This document shows, in pieces, positions 24,465 through 34,205 of a DNA stretch of 64,000 nucleotides. The stretch lies in assembly GCF_004363245.1 (NCBI RefSeq), contig NZ_SNYV01000011.1, positions 496,001 to 560,000 on the forward strand, read 5' to 3'. The notes beneath the pieces were generated by a model that saw only the letters and a program-made list of their open reading frames with translations, did not search any database and had not been told where the DNA came from. The translations under genes were made by a program, and so were the position numbers. The stretch is from Sphingobacterium yanglingense. Its GTDB lineage: Bacteria > Bacteroidota > Bacteroidia > Sphingobacteriales > Sphingobacteriaceae. Numbering within the stretch: the stretch's first letter is position 1; every line of letters starts with the position of its first letter.

Positions 24465-25748
24465 ATGGAACAAAATACGCGATATATCAAGGAGTTGATT
24501 AAAAAGGACTTGTTAGATAAGTTAACAGCAGATGAGCGCGTCATATTGGACGCTATACGTAGACAATATGACCCAGAGGAGTACGATGATCTAGAAGTCG
24601 AAGTGCTCAGTTCAATGGAGGAGCCATTACCGCTTGGCCCACTGGATGATTGGCATCCCGACATGGATAAAATAATTAAACGGGGCAGGGCTATTGAACG
24701 AAGGACTAGAAATACACGCTGGACAAAATATACGGCTGCGGCTGTTGCGCTGCTAGTGCTGACCGCTACTGCACTGAATTGGCTAGAATGGACAGCATTA
24801 GATCTTGATTTTGAATGGAGAAATAGAAACTTATTACAGCAGGCAAGTAAAAAGGATATTCCCTTTGGGGAGTCTTCCTGTTTGTTGTACGCCGGTGATT
24901 CCACCTGGATTGAAATAAATCGTGAATCCAAAGGTAAAATAACACAGGTCGGAAATCTGCTGATCGCCAGAGCCGACGATGGGGTGCTGCACATCAGTCA
25001 GGCGGCGGCCGAGGCGCAGCAAACTCCAAAACTAGATCATATATACCTCTATACGAAGCCGAGGCAGCAATGTGTTGTCCAGCTGCATAATGGTGCCCGT
25101 TTGCGTATAAATGCCCAGACATACCTAGAGTACCCTATAATGCAATCGGCAGATACGGCATTTATAAGGCTTACCGGTGAAGCTTATGTCGAAGCTTATA
25201 ACAAAAACAATAAAGAAATGCTCCATATCGCCATCAACAAAGGTAAAATATGGACCCAGAAGGCATCCTTTTATATACGGTCTAATACTGATGAATCTAA
25301 GATAATGTTGCGCGACGGTATAGCGACCCTATACGCGGAGAATAAAATTAAAGGCCTTCGTCTTACACAATGTGGGGATTTTGGTGCAATAACGAAGCTT
25401 TTATCGCCCAAAGAAGGTACTGCGGTAGATACCTTAATACTGGCTCACAATCAAGATATAGAACAGGCTAAACAATGGACACATAAAATCCGAAAGTACA
25501 ACGATATGCCATTGACAGCCTTTATGCATGAAATGAGTCGCTGGGAAGGCTTTACGATCAAAAACTGGGATTGTATACCTAAGGATAAGCCGATTACGAT
25601 TGCTATCCCTCATACCGGTGGTATGGATCTGATATGGGCTGCAATCCGGGAGAGGGGAGTGCCACTGTACCAAAAGAATACGTTGATCAGCTTTTGTGAA
25701 GAAGATATACGTAAGGATACTAAACTGGCAATAGCACCCGACAATTAA
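24465..25748 (+). CDS. FecR-family anti-sigma factor
   Basis: A 427-residue protein: cytoplasmic N-terminal part (about 1-85) that would bind the sigma factor, one transmembrane helix at about 88-107 (TKYTAAAVALLVLTATALNW), a periplasmic FecR domain (about 190-300) and a C-terminal DUF4974-like region (LTAFMHEMSRWEGFTI) that normally contacts the receptor signalling domain. It is longer than most FecR proteins (about 320-390) because of an insertion before the FecR domain. It is paired with the sigma gene just upstream. A small zinc-ribbon-like gene follows 23 bp later. Confidence 0.85.
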   Translation: MEQNTRYIKELIKKDLLDKLTADERVILDAIRRQYDPEEYDDLEVEVLSSMEEPLPLGPLDDWHPDMDKIIKRGRAIERRTRNTRWTKYTAAAVALLVLTATALNWLEWTALDLDFEWRNRNLLQQASKKDIPFGESSCLLYAGDSTWIEINRESKGKITQVGNLLIARADDGVLHISQAAAEAQQTPKLDHIYLYTKPRQQCVVQLHNGARLRINAQTYLEYPIMQSADTAFIRLTGEAYVEAYNKNNKEMLHIAINKGKIWTQKASFYIRSNTDESKIMLRDGIATLYAENKIKGLRLTQCGDFGAITKLLSPKEGTAVDTLILAHNQDIEQAKQWTHKIRKYNDMPLTAFMHEMSRWEGFTIKNWDCIPKDKPITIAIPHTGGMDLIWAAIRERGVPLYQKNTLISFCEEDIRKDTKLAIAPDN

Positions 25749-25771
25749 AACTGAAGAAAGGAGTGTGATGT

Positions 25772-26086
25772 ATGAAAGGATATAAACATTTTTTAGATAG
25801 CGTCTTCTATAATACCGATATCAATGAGCTGGTGGAACGACATAAATGCAGGGCTACCGGAAAGGTAAGGTTTAACAGTAGACCCGAAGCTACCTTTTTT
25901 GTGCATTGGCTCAAATGGAGAATTCGCAAGTGGTTGGAAAAACCTACTCGGCAAAAGCACCGTAACAAAGGTTTTGGAGCGAGAGGTTCAACTCCTAGGT
26001 ATGTATATTACTGCGAATTTTGTGATGGATACCATATCACCAAAGAGCACCCCTACAGTTACCACAAGAGAACGGAGAAATATTAA
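25772..26086 (+). CDS. small zinc-ribbon-like protein, function unknown
   Basis: A 104-residue basic protein. The pattern KCRATGKVRF...EATFF...RYVYYCEFCDGYHITK resembles small bacterial proteins in which one Cys near a G-K-x-[RK]-[FY] turn combines with a C-x2-C-x3-H ribbon to bind zinc. Residue positions are about Cys27, Cys85, Cys88 and His92. An aromatic, Arg/Lys-rich helix lies between. It is the third gene after sigma and FecR and likely shares their transcript. Nucleic-acid binding is plausible but not shown. Confidence 0.6.
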   Translation: MKGYKHFLDSVFYNTDINELVERHKCRATGKVRFNSRPEATFFVHWLKWRIRKWLEKPTRQKHRNKGFGARGSTPRYVYYCEFCDGYHITKEHPYSYHKRTEKY

Positions 26087-26287
26087 AGGAAGTATTTTGG
26101 ATGAAATGTGCTTGTGGATTTAAATGCTGGCAATAAGGTATATCGCTCCAATTGTAACAAATAAATTTAATTATGTTAAATATGAATTGTATTCCATTCC
26201 TAACCCTGGTCGAGAAGGGGGTGGTCTCATTAATAAATTATATATAGTTTTGCGGAGAGCCTATTGCTCCTTAACAAAGACTATAGT

Positions 26288-26836
26288 ATGGATATTGTAA
26301 AACACATCACGACTCATACAGAGCGCCTACGTGCAGACTTGGCACAAGCTTCGTCAGAACAGCTCCAAGGTATAAGGACTATGACGCTTCGATTCTTCTT
26401 TTTATTGCCTGATTTCGAAGGGATAGTACGACAGTACATAAACATAGAGATAAACCGCGAACAGCTGCTCGCTGATATCGATAGCGACACCTTGGAATAC
26501 TATCAGCAGGCCATCGAAGTTAGTAATGCCCAAGTGGATGTGTATGCCGACGATTACGAAGAGCTGGAGCAGCTGGAGCTTTTTGTCCTCAATGCCTTCG
26601 AATATGCTACAACTGGAAGCAACCCAATGGATGCTGCTGTCAATCTCCTGCTTGAAATTATTGACACCCTGGATTATTATGAGAACTTTTCGGAGAATCC
26701 CGAATATTGGAACAAACTTCTTGAAGAGGAAATCGCTTTTCAGAATGAACTATTGGAACAGGTAAAAGCAAATGAAAGAATACCTATGGATAGCTATGAT
26801 CAGCGCTATAGGAAAGTTCCCTTTACCTCCTGTTGA
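26288..26836 (+). CDS. acidic cytosolic protein, function unknown
   Basis: A 182-residue acidic helical protein that I do not recognise. The start chosen is ATG 26288 (MDIVKHITTHTERL); a TTG eight codons upstream keeps the frame open but has no better context. There is no signal peptide and no membrane segment. Features include DADDYEELEQLELF and several DYYENF-type aromatic/acidic clusters. It stands alone between the FecR unit and a lipoprotein gene, with about 200 bp of AT-rich spacer upstream. Confidence 0.55.
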   Translation: MDIVKHITTHTERLRADLAQASSEQLQGIRTMTLRFFFLLPDFEGIVRQYINIEINREQLLADIDSDTLEYYQQAIEVSNAQVDVYADDYEELEQLELFVLNAFEYATTGSNPMDAAVNLLLEIIDTLDYYENFSENPEYWNKLLEEEIAFQNELLEQVKANERIPMDSYDQRYRKVPFTSC

Positions 26837-26994
26837 TACGTTATAAGTAGCTGATAGTCTACATCTAACAAGTTTGATCTGATATAGCTTTAAAATATGG
26901 ACTGCGAAAGCTATTTTGGCACAGCTTTGGTTGCATATGACCGACCATGCAATGTGGAAGCGTTGCATTAGCCCTTAACACATACCATAATACT

Positions 26995-27762
26995 ATGTCA
27001 AAATTATTAACCTATTGCATCGCACTAGCTTTTCTATCCTGTCGAGGAGCGTCAGAGAAAACAGTAACGGCTACTGTACCTACTGATACAATAGCGCAAA
27101 CGGCTACAGCAGAACAAAAAGATACGATAAAGCCTGAACCGCAGGGCATCAGGGTAAGTATAGAGAAAATCAGTGCTGATCAATTCGCCGCTGCCAATAC
27201 GCATGCGAAAGCAAACAAGCCTATCCTAAAGATAACAGATCCGGAGTTGGTCCAGAAAAAACTGGCTGGAATTCTTGAATTTAAAGATAATGACGATTAT
27301 TTGGGAATCAAGCGAATAAATTTCAGAAATGGAGCGAGCAGCGGTGACAAAGAAGAGTTTGAAGAATATAGCTTCATGGCCTATTTTCCGACAGAAGATA
27401 TTCTGCTGTGTGAGGGGGGGCATACGACCGATGTAAGCTTCGACTTAGTGACGGGAGAGGAAACTTATGAAGTCGGTAATCCCGATTTGGTGACGACTTC
27501 ACCGAACGGGCGATACCGCCTCAATAAAGTCTATGAAGGTCAGGAGTGCTTTTATCATTTCATCCAGAAAAAAGAAAAACAGAAGTTCCGAAAAGTGATC
27601 GAACTGGGGGAATTGTTTGAAAAGGAAACCAAGAAGTGGCTCTGTGTCACCGAACGTGAATTCTGGACAGATGATTTTACGCTTTACTTCGGATTGGTAA
27701 CCCAATACAAAGAGGATGGAAATGAACACGAATTTTACAAGGTGACGATATTTGATGACTAG
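26995..27762 (+). CDS. lipoprotein, function unknown
   Basis: A 255-residue predicted lipoprotein. The start at 26995 (MSKLLTYCIALAFLSC) gives a signal peptide with lipobox FLSC (Cys16); an in-frame start 16 codons earlier would spoil the signal. A Thr/Ala-rich low-complexity linker follows (about 22-50). The rest is a beta-rich domain with SFDLVTGEETYEVG and a YRLNKVYEGQECFYHF segment, reminiscent of small beta-propeller or lipocalin-like exported proteins, but no family is assigned. It is monocistronic, ending 60 bp before the promoter of the next sigma gene. Confidence 0.6.
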   Translation: MSKLLTYCIALAFLSCRGASEKTVTATVPTDTIAQTATAEQKDTIKPEPQGIRVSIEKISADQFAAANTHAKANKPILKITDPELVQKKLAGILEFKDNDDYLGIKRINFRNGASSGDKEEFEEYSFMAYFPTEDILLCEGGHTTDVSFDLVTGEETYEVGNPDLVTTSPNGRYRLNKVYEGQECFYHFIQKKEKQKFRKVIELGELFEKETKKWLCVTEREFWTDDFTLYFGLVTQYKEDGNEHEFYKVTIFDD

Positions 27763-27821
27763 CCCATATTAACAAATTATTAAATCGTCCATCCCGGATA
27801 TTTATCTTCATCAGTACTTTC

Positions 27822-27829
27822 TAAATTTG
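27822..27829 (+). promoter_or_regulatory. -7 promoter element of the sigma/FecR/SusC locus
   Basis: TAAATTTG matches TAnnTTTG. The -33 position shows TTTA rather than TTG, so the match is partial. It would start transcription near 27836, giving a leader of about 50 nt before the sigma gene. Confidence 0.4.
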
Positions 27830-27887
27830 CTACGAAATCTACTTGCCCTTAGTGCATTCGGATTACGACTTAACTATTTGAAGTACT

Positions 27888-28376
27888 ATGAAGAGTTATT
27901 TCCATACGATCTATGAACGATACCACCGCAGGGTGTATGTCTTCGTAAGCAAGTATGTGGATGCCACAGATGATGTGGAGGATATTGTTCAGGAAGTTTT
28001 TGTACACCTCTGGAAGCATGTAAAGACCTTACATAGACATGAAAACCCGGAATCAATCATCTTTAAAACCTCTAAACAGGAGGTGACCAATTATTACCGC
28101 AGAAAGAAAATAGATCTAACTTTTCTGGAAGAAGGTTACGACATCGAAGATACTACTTCTTTTCCGAGCGAGCAGGAAGACAAACATAAGCGACTGTCCA
28201 ATATAGAGTCCCTGATCAATATATTGCCCGAGCGTCGAAAGACGATCTTTCTACAGAGTGTAGTGGATGAACTCAGTTACAGTGAGATTGCCCTCAAGCA
28301 TAAAATATCCAAATCTGCTGTAGCCAAACAGATTGCCAAAGCCCTGGATTTCCTAAAAACCAATAGCCCATATTAA
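27888..28376 (+). CDS. ECF-family RNA polymerase sigma factor
   Basis: A 162-residue ECF sigma factor. Region 2: YERYHRRVYVFVSKYV and DDVEDIVQEVFVHLWK (about 8-50). Region 4: LPERRKTIFLQSVV and SYSEIALKHKISKSAVAKQI (about 108-150). It is the first gene of a locus sigma-FecR-SusC-SusD-GDPD-MBL. Its likely target is the SusC operon starting at 29356, whose product has the STN domain needed for transmembrane signalling. Confidence 0.92.
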   Translation: MKSYFHTIYERYHRRVYVFVSKYVDATDDVEDIVQEVFVHLWKHVKTLHRHENPESIIFKTSKQEVTNYYRRKKIDLTFLEEGYDIEDTTSFPSEQEDKHKRLSNIESLINILPERRKTIFLQSVVDELSYSEIALKHKISKSAVAKQIAKALDFLKTNSPY

Positions 28377-28442
28377 CTTACTGTTAAGTTTGCCGATAGG
28401 GGGTGTACGAACCGACCAACCCAGCGTATACTAAGATATACA

Positions 28443-29261
28443 ATGGAAAAGAAGCATAGCGCACAACGGATCTGGGAATCCACAGAAGAGGAAGAAAATC
28501 TCCTGTCAGGAGAAGTATCCGATAGGATGTGGACGGGAATAGACCGTAGATACAGAAAATATAAGCGACAGCGCGCATTAAAAATAAGCAGTGTGCTGAT
28601 ACTTATTTCCATTATGGGATTATTGCTGATGAAATGGAATCTGCATCCTACAGCTACGGAATCGACCTTGGTCTATCAAACGGGCTTGGAGCGCGACACG
28701 GTACAGTTAGCAGATGGCACTCAGGTCTATCTTGAAGCAAACAGTAAACTGACCGTTTCGGCTGATTTTGGACAGGAGATGCGCAAAGTAACATTCGATG
28801 GTCTTGCCTATTTTGATGTGGCCAAAGACAAGGGAAAACCTTTTGTAATCGATGCCATTGACTTTTCAGTGCAGGTATTGGGCACCCAATTTCACCTTTC
28901 CAGTAGACCGTTCGAACAGAAGGTAACACTGATTGAAGGAAAGGTTAAAGTAGAAAAAGGGGAGCAACCGCAGTACTTGCTCGCCGGAGAAGTCTGGGAG
29001 TACTCGTCAAATGAGGGGGAGCAACGCTACCACATGGCTTCATCCAAGCAGAACTTTAGTTTTCAGGAAGAAGAATTCGGAGCCGTAATCGCTCATCTGG
29101 AAAAACACTATCACACAACCATCAAATACCCACAGACATTCAAATCGAGAAAAGTCAGCGGGGCCTTCAACGGTGACCTGAAAGAGATTCTAAAAATCAT
29201 CGGATTTCCGTTTGACCTCACTGTACACCGTATCAACGAACATGAAATAATAATGCAATAA
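28443..29261 (+). CDS. FecR-family anti-sigma factor
   Basis: A 272-residue anti-sigma factor, short for the family. The N-terminal cytoplasmic part is about 40 residues, a transmembrane helix lies at about 45-63 (ISSVLILISIMGLLLMKW), the FecR domain at about 75-170 (DTVQLADGTQVYLEANSKL, GLAYFDVAKD, VQVLGTQFHL) and a DUF4974-like C terminus at about 200-270 (FGAVIAHLEKHYHTTI). It transmits substrate occupancy of the STN-bearing SusC to the sigma factor. It lies 66 bp after the sigma gene. Confidence 0.92.
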   Translation: MEKKHSAQRIWESTEEEENLLSGEVSDRMWTGIDRRYRKYKRQRALKISSVLILISIMGLLLMKWNLHPTATESTLVYQTGLERDTVQLADGTQVYLEANSKLTVSADFGQEMRKVTFDGLAYFDVAKDKGKPFVIDAIDFSVQVLGTQFHLSSRPFEQKVTLIEGKVKVEKGEQPQYLLAGEVWEYSSNEGEQRYHMASSKQNFSFQEEEFGAVIAHLEKHYHTTIKYPQTFKSRKVSGAFNGDLKEILKIIGFPFDLTVHRINEHEIIMQ

Positions 29262-29265
29262 AAAA

Positions 29266-29292
29266 ACACCGGTAAGTACCAGTTACCGGTGT
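29266..29292 (+). terminator. hairpin between FecR and SusC genes, possible attenuator
   Basis: Perfect 10-bp arms ACACCGGTAA / TTACCGGTGT with a 7-nt loop begin 4 nt after the FecR stop. The following sequence (CGTTAAAAAC) has only a weak T-run, so termination is probably partial. Such an element would let the regulators be expressed at a low level apart from the highly expressed SusC/SusD genes. Confidence 0.6.
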
Positions 29293-29355
29293 CGTTAAAA
29301 ACACGATTAATTCACAAAAATAATTAATGAATCAATTCTTAAGTAGTTCAAATTT

Positions 29356-32300
29356 ATGAAAAAAAATGGTTTTATAGCTTTCGCTATGACGATTTCGGCT
29401 CTGGGATCTGTGCATGCTGATGCAGTCAATTCCCGTAAAGAGACAATCGCGGCTAACTATGCCACACAGGCCGTCGCCGTGCGCGTAGCACTAAACGAAG
29501 TGGGCAGCCGCTTTGGCTATCAGATTTTCTTTGCCGACGCTGACCTACAGGGGCTACAGGTCGAGAAGAACAGGCTACAGTTCAAGAGTTTCGCGGAGAG
29601 TCTTTCATTTTTTCGCAAATACTTTCCGCTGGACTTTATGGTTCAGGGAAACGTAGTTACGGTAAGAAAAGTGCACCAAGCGGCACAACAGCAATCTATG
29701 CTCAAGGGAAAAGTGTTGGACAGCGAACGCAAACCGATTGCAGGAGTATCGATTGAATTTCTGAACAGCAGCTATAAGACGCGTTCCGGGGCGGACGGCA
29801 GCTTTGCTATCGCAGTACCAACATCAGGCGATCGCTTACTGCTCGCGTCACACCTTGCATACGAAGGTGCGCGCATTGTAATTGGCAGTGAAACCTATAA
29901 GGAAATTATACTTACTGCCGTCAACCAGTCGCTGGATGAAGTAGTGGTGATTGGCTATGGGCAGCAGGCACGGAGTAAAGTGGTCGGTGCAGTCAGTAAG
30001 ATCTCATCAGATGAGCTGGAAAAGGTATCTTCGGTCAGTTTTGAGCAACAGCTGGCCGGAAAGGTGGCGGGTGTAGTGGTCAATCAGTCCAATGGGCAAC
30101 CGGGAGCAGGAGGCGATATTGTAATCCGTGGTCGAGGAACACTAACCGCAGGAGCAAATCCACTCATCGTTGTAGATGGTTTTCCGCTTACGGAAGGAAG
30201 CACATTAAACGCTATCAATCCGCATGATATTGCTGACATCAATATTCTGAAAGATGCCGCATCGGCAGCGATATATGGATCTAGAGCGGCCAACGGAGTT
30301 ATCCTAGTGACGACCAAACAAGGGACAATAGGGCAGGAACGTGTAACGGTAGACTTTGATGCATATTACGGTGTGCAACAGCAGACTTCAGGTGTCAAGT
30401 ATGTGGATGGCTATCAGTTTGCACAATTCCTTAAGGAAGCTAGAGATTGGGGCTATGTATCCAAAGATCCAGCGAATAGAAGTGCTTCGGATCCGAACTC
30501 AATACGGGTTACCAAGAAGATAAAGGGTAAGAACATAGATGGTAGGGAACTAAGCCTGGATTATTTGAACCCCTATCTCAATGGAGAATCTGGACTAACA
30601 AATACAGACTGGATGGATGTTGCTTTTCGGAATGCACCGATTGCGAACTACAACCTGTCGTTCAAAGGTGGTGGCGAGAAGAGTAAGTTCTACACGTCGC
30701 TAGGTTACTTTGATCAGAAAGGGGTAGTTATCGGAACGGATCTACAACGTTATTCGGCATCGGTCAATTTGAATACCAAGCTGAGCGACAAGATAGATTT
30801 CGGTATACATATGAAGCCAAGCTATACGCACCAAAATTCGCAGGATCAGGCTAGCCGTAGCAATGGCGCACTGGGGCTATTGCCTTTGTCTTTCCCGTTT
30901 TATAGCCCTTATAAAGTGGATGGCAGTCTGAATATCAGTGAACAGCTGATCATGGAACAGCGCTTATTGGAGGGGGTAGCGATCAATGGTACACCAGTAG
31001 AAAACCTATTGGCGACATCTACGTTAGTGCAGAGCCCTAAGCGTCGCTTCAAGACTTTTGGAAATATCTATGCCAACTACCGCATTCTGGATGGACTTAC
31101 GTATAGATTTACATTAGGAGGGGACTATGACACCTATCAAAGTGACCATTACTACCCCATGAGCCTAGGGGCGTACCGTATACCGGCACCACGTCCTGAT
31201 GCGGATGGTAATCAGGTGCGAGAGAATATGTTCAATTATCTAGTGGAGAATACGCTGAACTACAGTTTCAAAACCGGACAGCATAGCTTTGATATCTTGG
31301 CGGGACATACGTTTCAAAAGGAGCGTGCGGATTATAACAAGGTGATCGGTACGGGCTATGCCGACGATAATATCAGCAACATCGGTGGGGCAAGCTCGTT
31401 TCGGGCGGAGCCACATGTCAACGCCTGGACGTTGGAATCTTATCTTTCGCGCTTGCAGTATGATTATGCTGGTCGCTACTTATTATCCGCGGCCATCCGC
31501 CGTGACGGTTCTTCGCGCTTTGGCGAGAACAATAGATGGGGGAATTTTCCATCGCTATCGCTGGGATGGGTGATCTCGCAGGAGGATTTCTTTCCAAAAG
31601 GAGGGTTGATCTCGTTTGCCAAGATAGCCGGAAGCTGGGGCAAGACGGGGAATAACCAGATCGGAAACTACGGTTCGCATGCCTTGGTGACCTTTGACAA
31701 CTACGTGAATGGGGCCAATCTGGCGCCGGGCTATACGACGACGACGGCTCCAAATGCAAACCTAGGCTGGGAGATAGCGAACTCACGCAATATCGGCCTC
31801 GATATGGGCTTTTTTAAGAATAAGCTGAATGCCGCATTGGCCTATTACAAAACGAATACCCGCGACCTATTGCTGAATGTGCCTGTGCCGCAGCAGACGG
31901 GGTACAATACGGTGCTCGCAAATATCGGAGAGATGGAAAATCAGGGTTTTGAAGCACAGCTGTCGGGCAAGGGATTCTATTTGGGCGCGGTACGTATGGG
32001 CTTCAATGCAAACCTGACAACGTATAAGAATAAGGTACTGGCGCTAGGTCCGGGTCAGCAACGTATCGCAACAGGGACTGATCAGAATTTTGTAACGGCT
32101 GTAGGTGGATCTATTGCGGAGATCTATGGCTATACGTTGGATGGTGTTTTCAAAACACAGGAAGAGATTGACAATACGCCTCATCTGGATGGTACCTTAT
32201 TGGGCGACTATCGGGTGCGGGATATGAATGGGGATGGCGTAATCGATGAAAGGGATAAGACGTCGAAAGGGACTTATGCACCGAAACTGACGTATGGTTT

Positions 32301-32799
32301 TGGAGCGGAGTTCTTCTACAAGGGGTTTGACCTGGCCTTTGACTTTAACGGCCTCTCTGGACGTACACTGATGGACGGGGATATGGCTTCGCTGACGGAA
32401 TCTGGCGAGGGATTTGCCTTGCCGACAACCTATTACTTTGAGAACAGGTACCACCCGGAGAATAATCCGAACGGATTCTTGGGACAACCTAATTTCGGCA
32501 ACTTCTCGAATAGCCGTAAACTGGTACGTAGCTCGGCGGTAGTAGAGCGGAACAATGGCGACTACCTGCGACTGCGTAATGTTCGCATCGGCTATACATT
32601 CACAGCAGAAGCGCTGCGCCGACTGAAACTGACACAGATGAATGTGTACCTGTCGGGCAATAATATATTTACGAAGACGGATTTCAGAGGCTGGAACCCT
32701 GACGGGACGAGTAGCAATATCTTGACATCGGGCTACAATACGGGAGGAAACTACCCGGTTGCACGTACATTCACACTAGGTATTAAGGTCACTTATTAA
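29356..32799 (+). CDS. SusC/RagA-type TonB-dependent transporter with STN signalling domain
   Basis: A 1147-residue outer-membrane transporter: signal peptide (about 1-22), an STN (secretin/TonB N-terminal) domain at about 35-103 that signals to FecR, a carboxypeptidase-regulatory-like domain at about 113-200, the plug with VVVIGYGQQ and LKDAASAAIYGSRAANGVILVTTK (about 205-325), and a beta-barrel to the C-terminal VARTFTLGIKVTY. The length and all domains are complete. It is followed by a SusD gene 12 bp downstream. The neighbouring phosphodiesterase and metallo-beta-lactamase-fold genes point to a glycerophosphodiester-like or other phosphodiester substrate (inference). Confidence 0.95.
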   Translation: MKKNGFIAFAMTISALGSVHADAVNSRKETIAANYATQAVAVRVALNEVGSRFGYQIFFADADLQGLQVEKNRLQFKSFAESLSFFRKYFPLDFMVQGNVVTVRKVHQAAQQQSMLKGKVLDSERKPIAGVSIEFLNSSYKTRSGADGSFAIAVPTSGDRLLLASHLAYEGARIVIGSETYKEIILTAVNQSLDEVVVIGYGQQARSKVVGAVSKISSDELEKVSSVSFEQQLAGKVAGVVVNQSNGQPGAGGDIVIRGRGTLTAGANPLIVVDGFPLTEGSTLNAINPHDIADINILKDAASAAIYGSRAANGVILVTTKQGTIGQERVTVDFDAYYGVQQQTSGVKYVDGYQFAQFLKEARDWGYVSKDPANRSASDPNSIRVTKKIKGKNIDGRELSLDYLNPYLNGESGLTNTDWMDVAFRNAPIANYNLSFKGGGEKSKFYTSLGYFDQKGVVIGTDLQRYSASVNLNTKLSDKIDFGIHMKPSYTHQNSQDQASRSNGALGLLPLSFPFYSPYKVDGSLNISEQLIMEQRLLEGVAINGTPVENLLATSTLVQSPKRRFKTFGNIYANYRILDGLTYRFTLGGDYDTYQSDHYYPMSLGAYRIPAPRPDADGNQVRENMFNYLVENTLNYSFKTGQHSFDILAGHTFQKERADYNKVIGTGYADDNISNIGGASSFRAEPHVNAWTLESYLSRLQYDYAGRYLLSAAIRRDGSSRFGENNRWGNFPSLSLGWVISQEDFFPKGGLISFAKIAGSWGKTGNNQIGNYGSHALVTFDNYVNGANLAPGYTTTTAPNANLGWEIANSRNIGLDMGFFKNKLNAALAYYKTNTRDLLLNVPVPQQTGYNTVLANIGEMENQGFEAQLSGKGFYLGAVRMGFNANLTTYKNKVLALGPGQQRIATGTDQNFVTAVGGSIAEIYGYTLDGVFKTQEEIDNTPHLDGTLLGDYRVRDMNGDGVIDERDKTSKGTYAPKLTYGFGAEFFYKGFDLAFDFNGLSGRTLMDGDMASLTESGEGFALPTTYYFENRYHPENNPNGFLGQPNFGNFSNSRKLVRSSAVVERNNGDYLRLRNVRIGYTFTAEALRRLKLTQMNVYLSGNNIFTKTDFRGWNPDGTSSNILTSGYNTGGNYPVARTFTLGIKVTY

Positions 32800-32811
32800 T
32801 CGAATCAACAC

Positions 32812-34203
32812 ATGAAGATAACTTTTTATATAGGTGTATGCGCGTTGCTATGCACGACGGCATGTACCAAAGAATTACAGCTTTATCCAGAAACGGAAAA
32901 GGTAGCGGGCAATTTCTACCGCAATGAGGCAGAGATCGAAGAGGCGGTGAATGCGGCTTACGCCGCGCTCCAAAAACAAGGGGTGTACGATCTCGGCATG
33001 CTCGCGGTGGGCGAGATACCGGGCGAAGATGCCTATGATGAGACGCCTGCCAACGATGGTGGCGTCTACGGGATGTTGGATCTCTACAATGTGATCCCAC
33101 AAAGTGGGCTGATCCAAGACATCTGGCAGGATAGCTATATCGGTATACAACGCGCGAATATCGTCCTGAACCGGATACAGCCTATTGCTTTTGCAAAGGA
33201 GGAAAACAAGAACAGCCGTATCGGCGAGATGAAGTTTGTGCGTGCACTGTTGTACTTCAATCTCGTACGTACCTATGGGGATGTGCCTTTGGTGATTGAG
33301 GAGGTAACGAATCCGCAGGATTATTTTGGAAAGGGACGTGTAGACAAAGATAAGGTGTACGCACAGGTAAAAACGGACCTGACGGAGGCGATAGCGCTGT
33401 TGCCTTACCGCAATGAGTCAAACAAGGGACGTGTCTTCAAATCCTCCGCAGAGGCACTGCTGGGCAAGGTAGAGCTGACGCTGGGCAACCGGACAGCAGC
33501 CAAAGCGCTGTTTGAAGAAGTGCTTAAACCAAGCGCGGGTTTACAGTTGCTGGACAACCCGGAAGAGGTGTTCTCCCTGTCCAATGAGCTCAACAAGGAA
33601 ATTCTCTTTGCAGTGCAATTCGCTTCGGGAGTTAATTCGAACAGTGAGGGTACAGATGCCTACCGGATGTTCAATCCGACGGGGCGTGTGGAAGGTAAGA
33701 TAACGGGAACAAAAGGGCACGGTGTGCTGAAGGGGGAGTTTTACAATCTGTATGCGGCCAATGATAAGCGGAAGGATGTCTATGTGAAGCGTCTTCCTTC
33801 AGGACTGGCCTATAACAACAAAATAGCTGTTCCATCTACGGTAGTGGGAGACTCGGGAAGTGATTTTGTGGTATTGCGTCTTGCTGATATTATCCTGCTG
33901 CTGGCGGAAATCGAAAATGAGGAAGGGGATGCGGATAAGGCAATCGCTTATCTGAACAGGATACGGGAACGGGCCGGCATAGGAGTCTATACAGGAGCAA
34001 AGGATAAGTCGGCGGTATTTCAGGAAATCGACCTGCAACGACGCAAGGAACTGGTGTTTGAGGGGCACCGTTGGTTCGATATCTTACGTACGGGGCGCAG
34101 TAAGGAGGTGCTGGGCATTACCGATGCAAACAAGCTCCTGATGCCGGTTCCGGCAAGTCAAATCGCAGCGGATGGAAGTATTAAACAAAACCCAGGCTAT
34201 TAA
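32812..34203 (+). CDS. SusD/RagB-family nutrient-binding lipoprotein
   Basis: A 463-residue lipoprotein; signal with lipobox TTAC (Cys19). SusD features: YAALQKQGVYD, IQRANIVLNRI, KFVRALLYFNLVRTYGDVPLV, and the C-terminal RRKELVFEGHRWFDILRTG signature, ending KQNPGY. It binds substrate on the cell surface and closes the SusC barrel. It lies between SusC (12 bp) and the GDPD gene (2 bp), in one operon. Confidence 0.95.
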   Translation: MKITFYIGVCALLCTTACTKELQLYPETEKVAGNFYRNEAEIEEAVNAAYAALQKQGVYDLGMLAVGEIPGEDAYDETPANDGGVYGMLDLYNVIPQSGLIQDIWQDSYIGIQRANIVLNRIQPIAFAKEENKNSRIGEMKFVRALLYFNLVRTYGDVPLVIEEVTNPQDYFGKGRVDKDKVYAQVKTDLTEAIALLPYRNESNKGRVFKSSAEALLGKVELTLGNRTAAKALFEEVLKPSAGLQLLDNPEEVFSLSNELNKEILFAVQFASGVNSNSEGTDAYRMFNPTGRVEGKITGTKGHGVLKGEFYNLYAANDKRKDVYVKRLPSGLAYNNKIAVPSTVVGDSGSDFVVLRLADIILLLAEIENEEGDADKAIAYLNRIRERAGIGVYTGAKDKSAVFQEIDLQRRKELVFEGHRWFDILRTGRSKEVLGITDANKLLMPVPASQIAADGSIKQNPGY

Positions 34204-34205
34204 TC

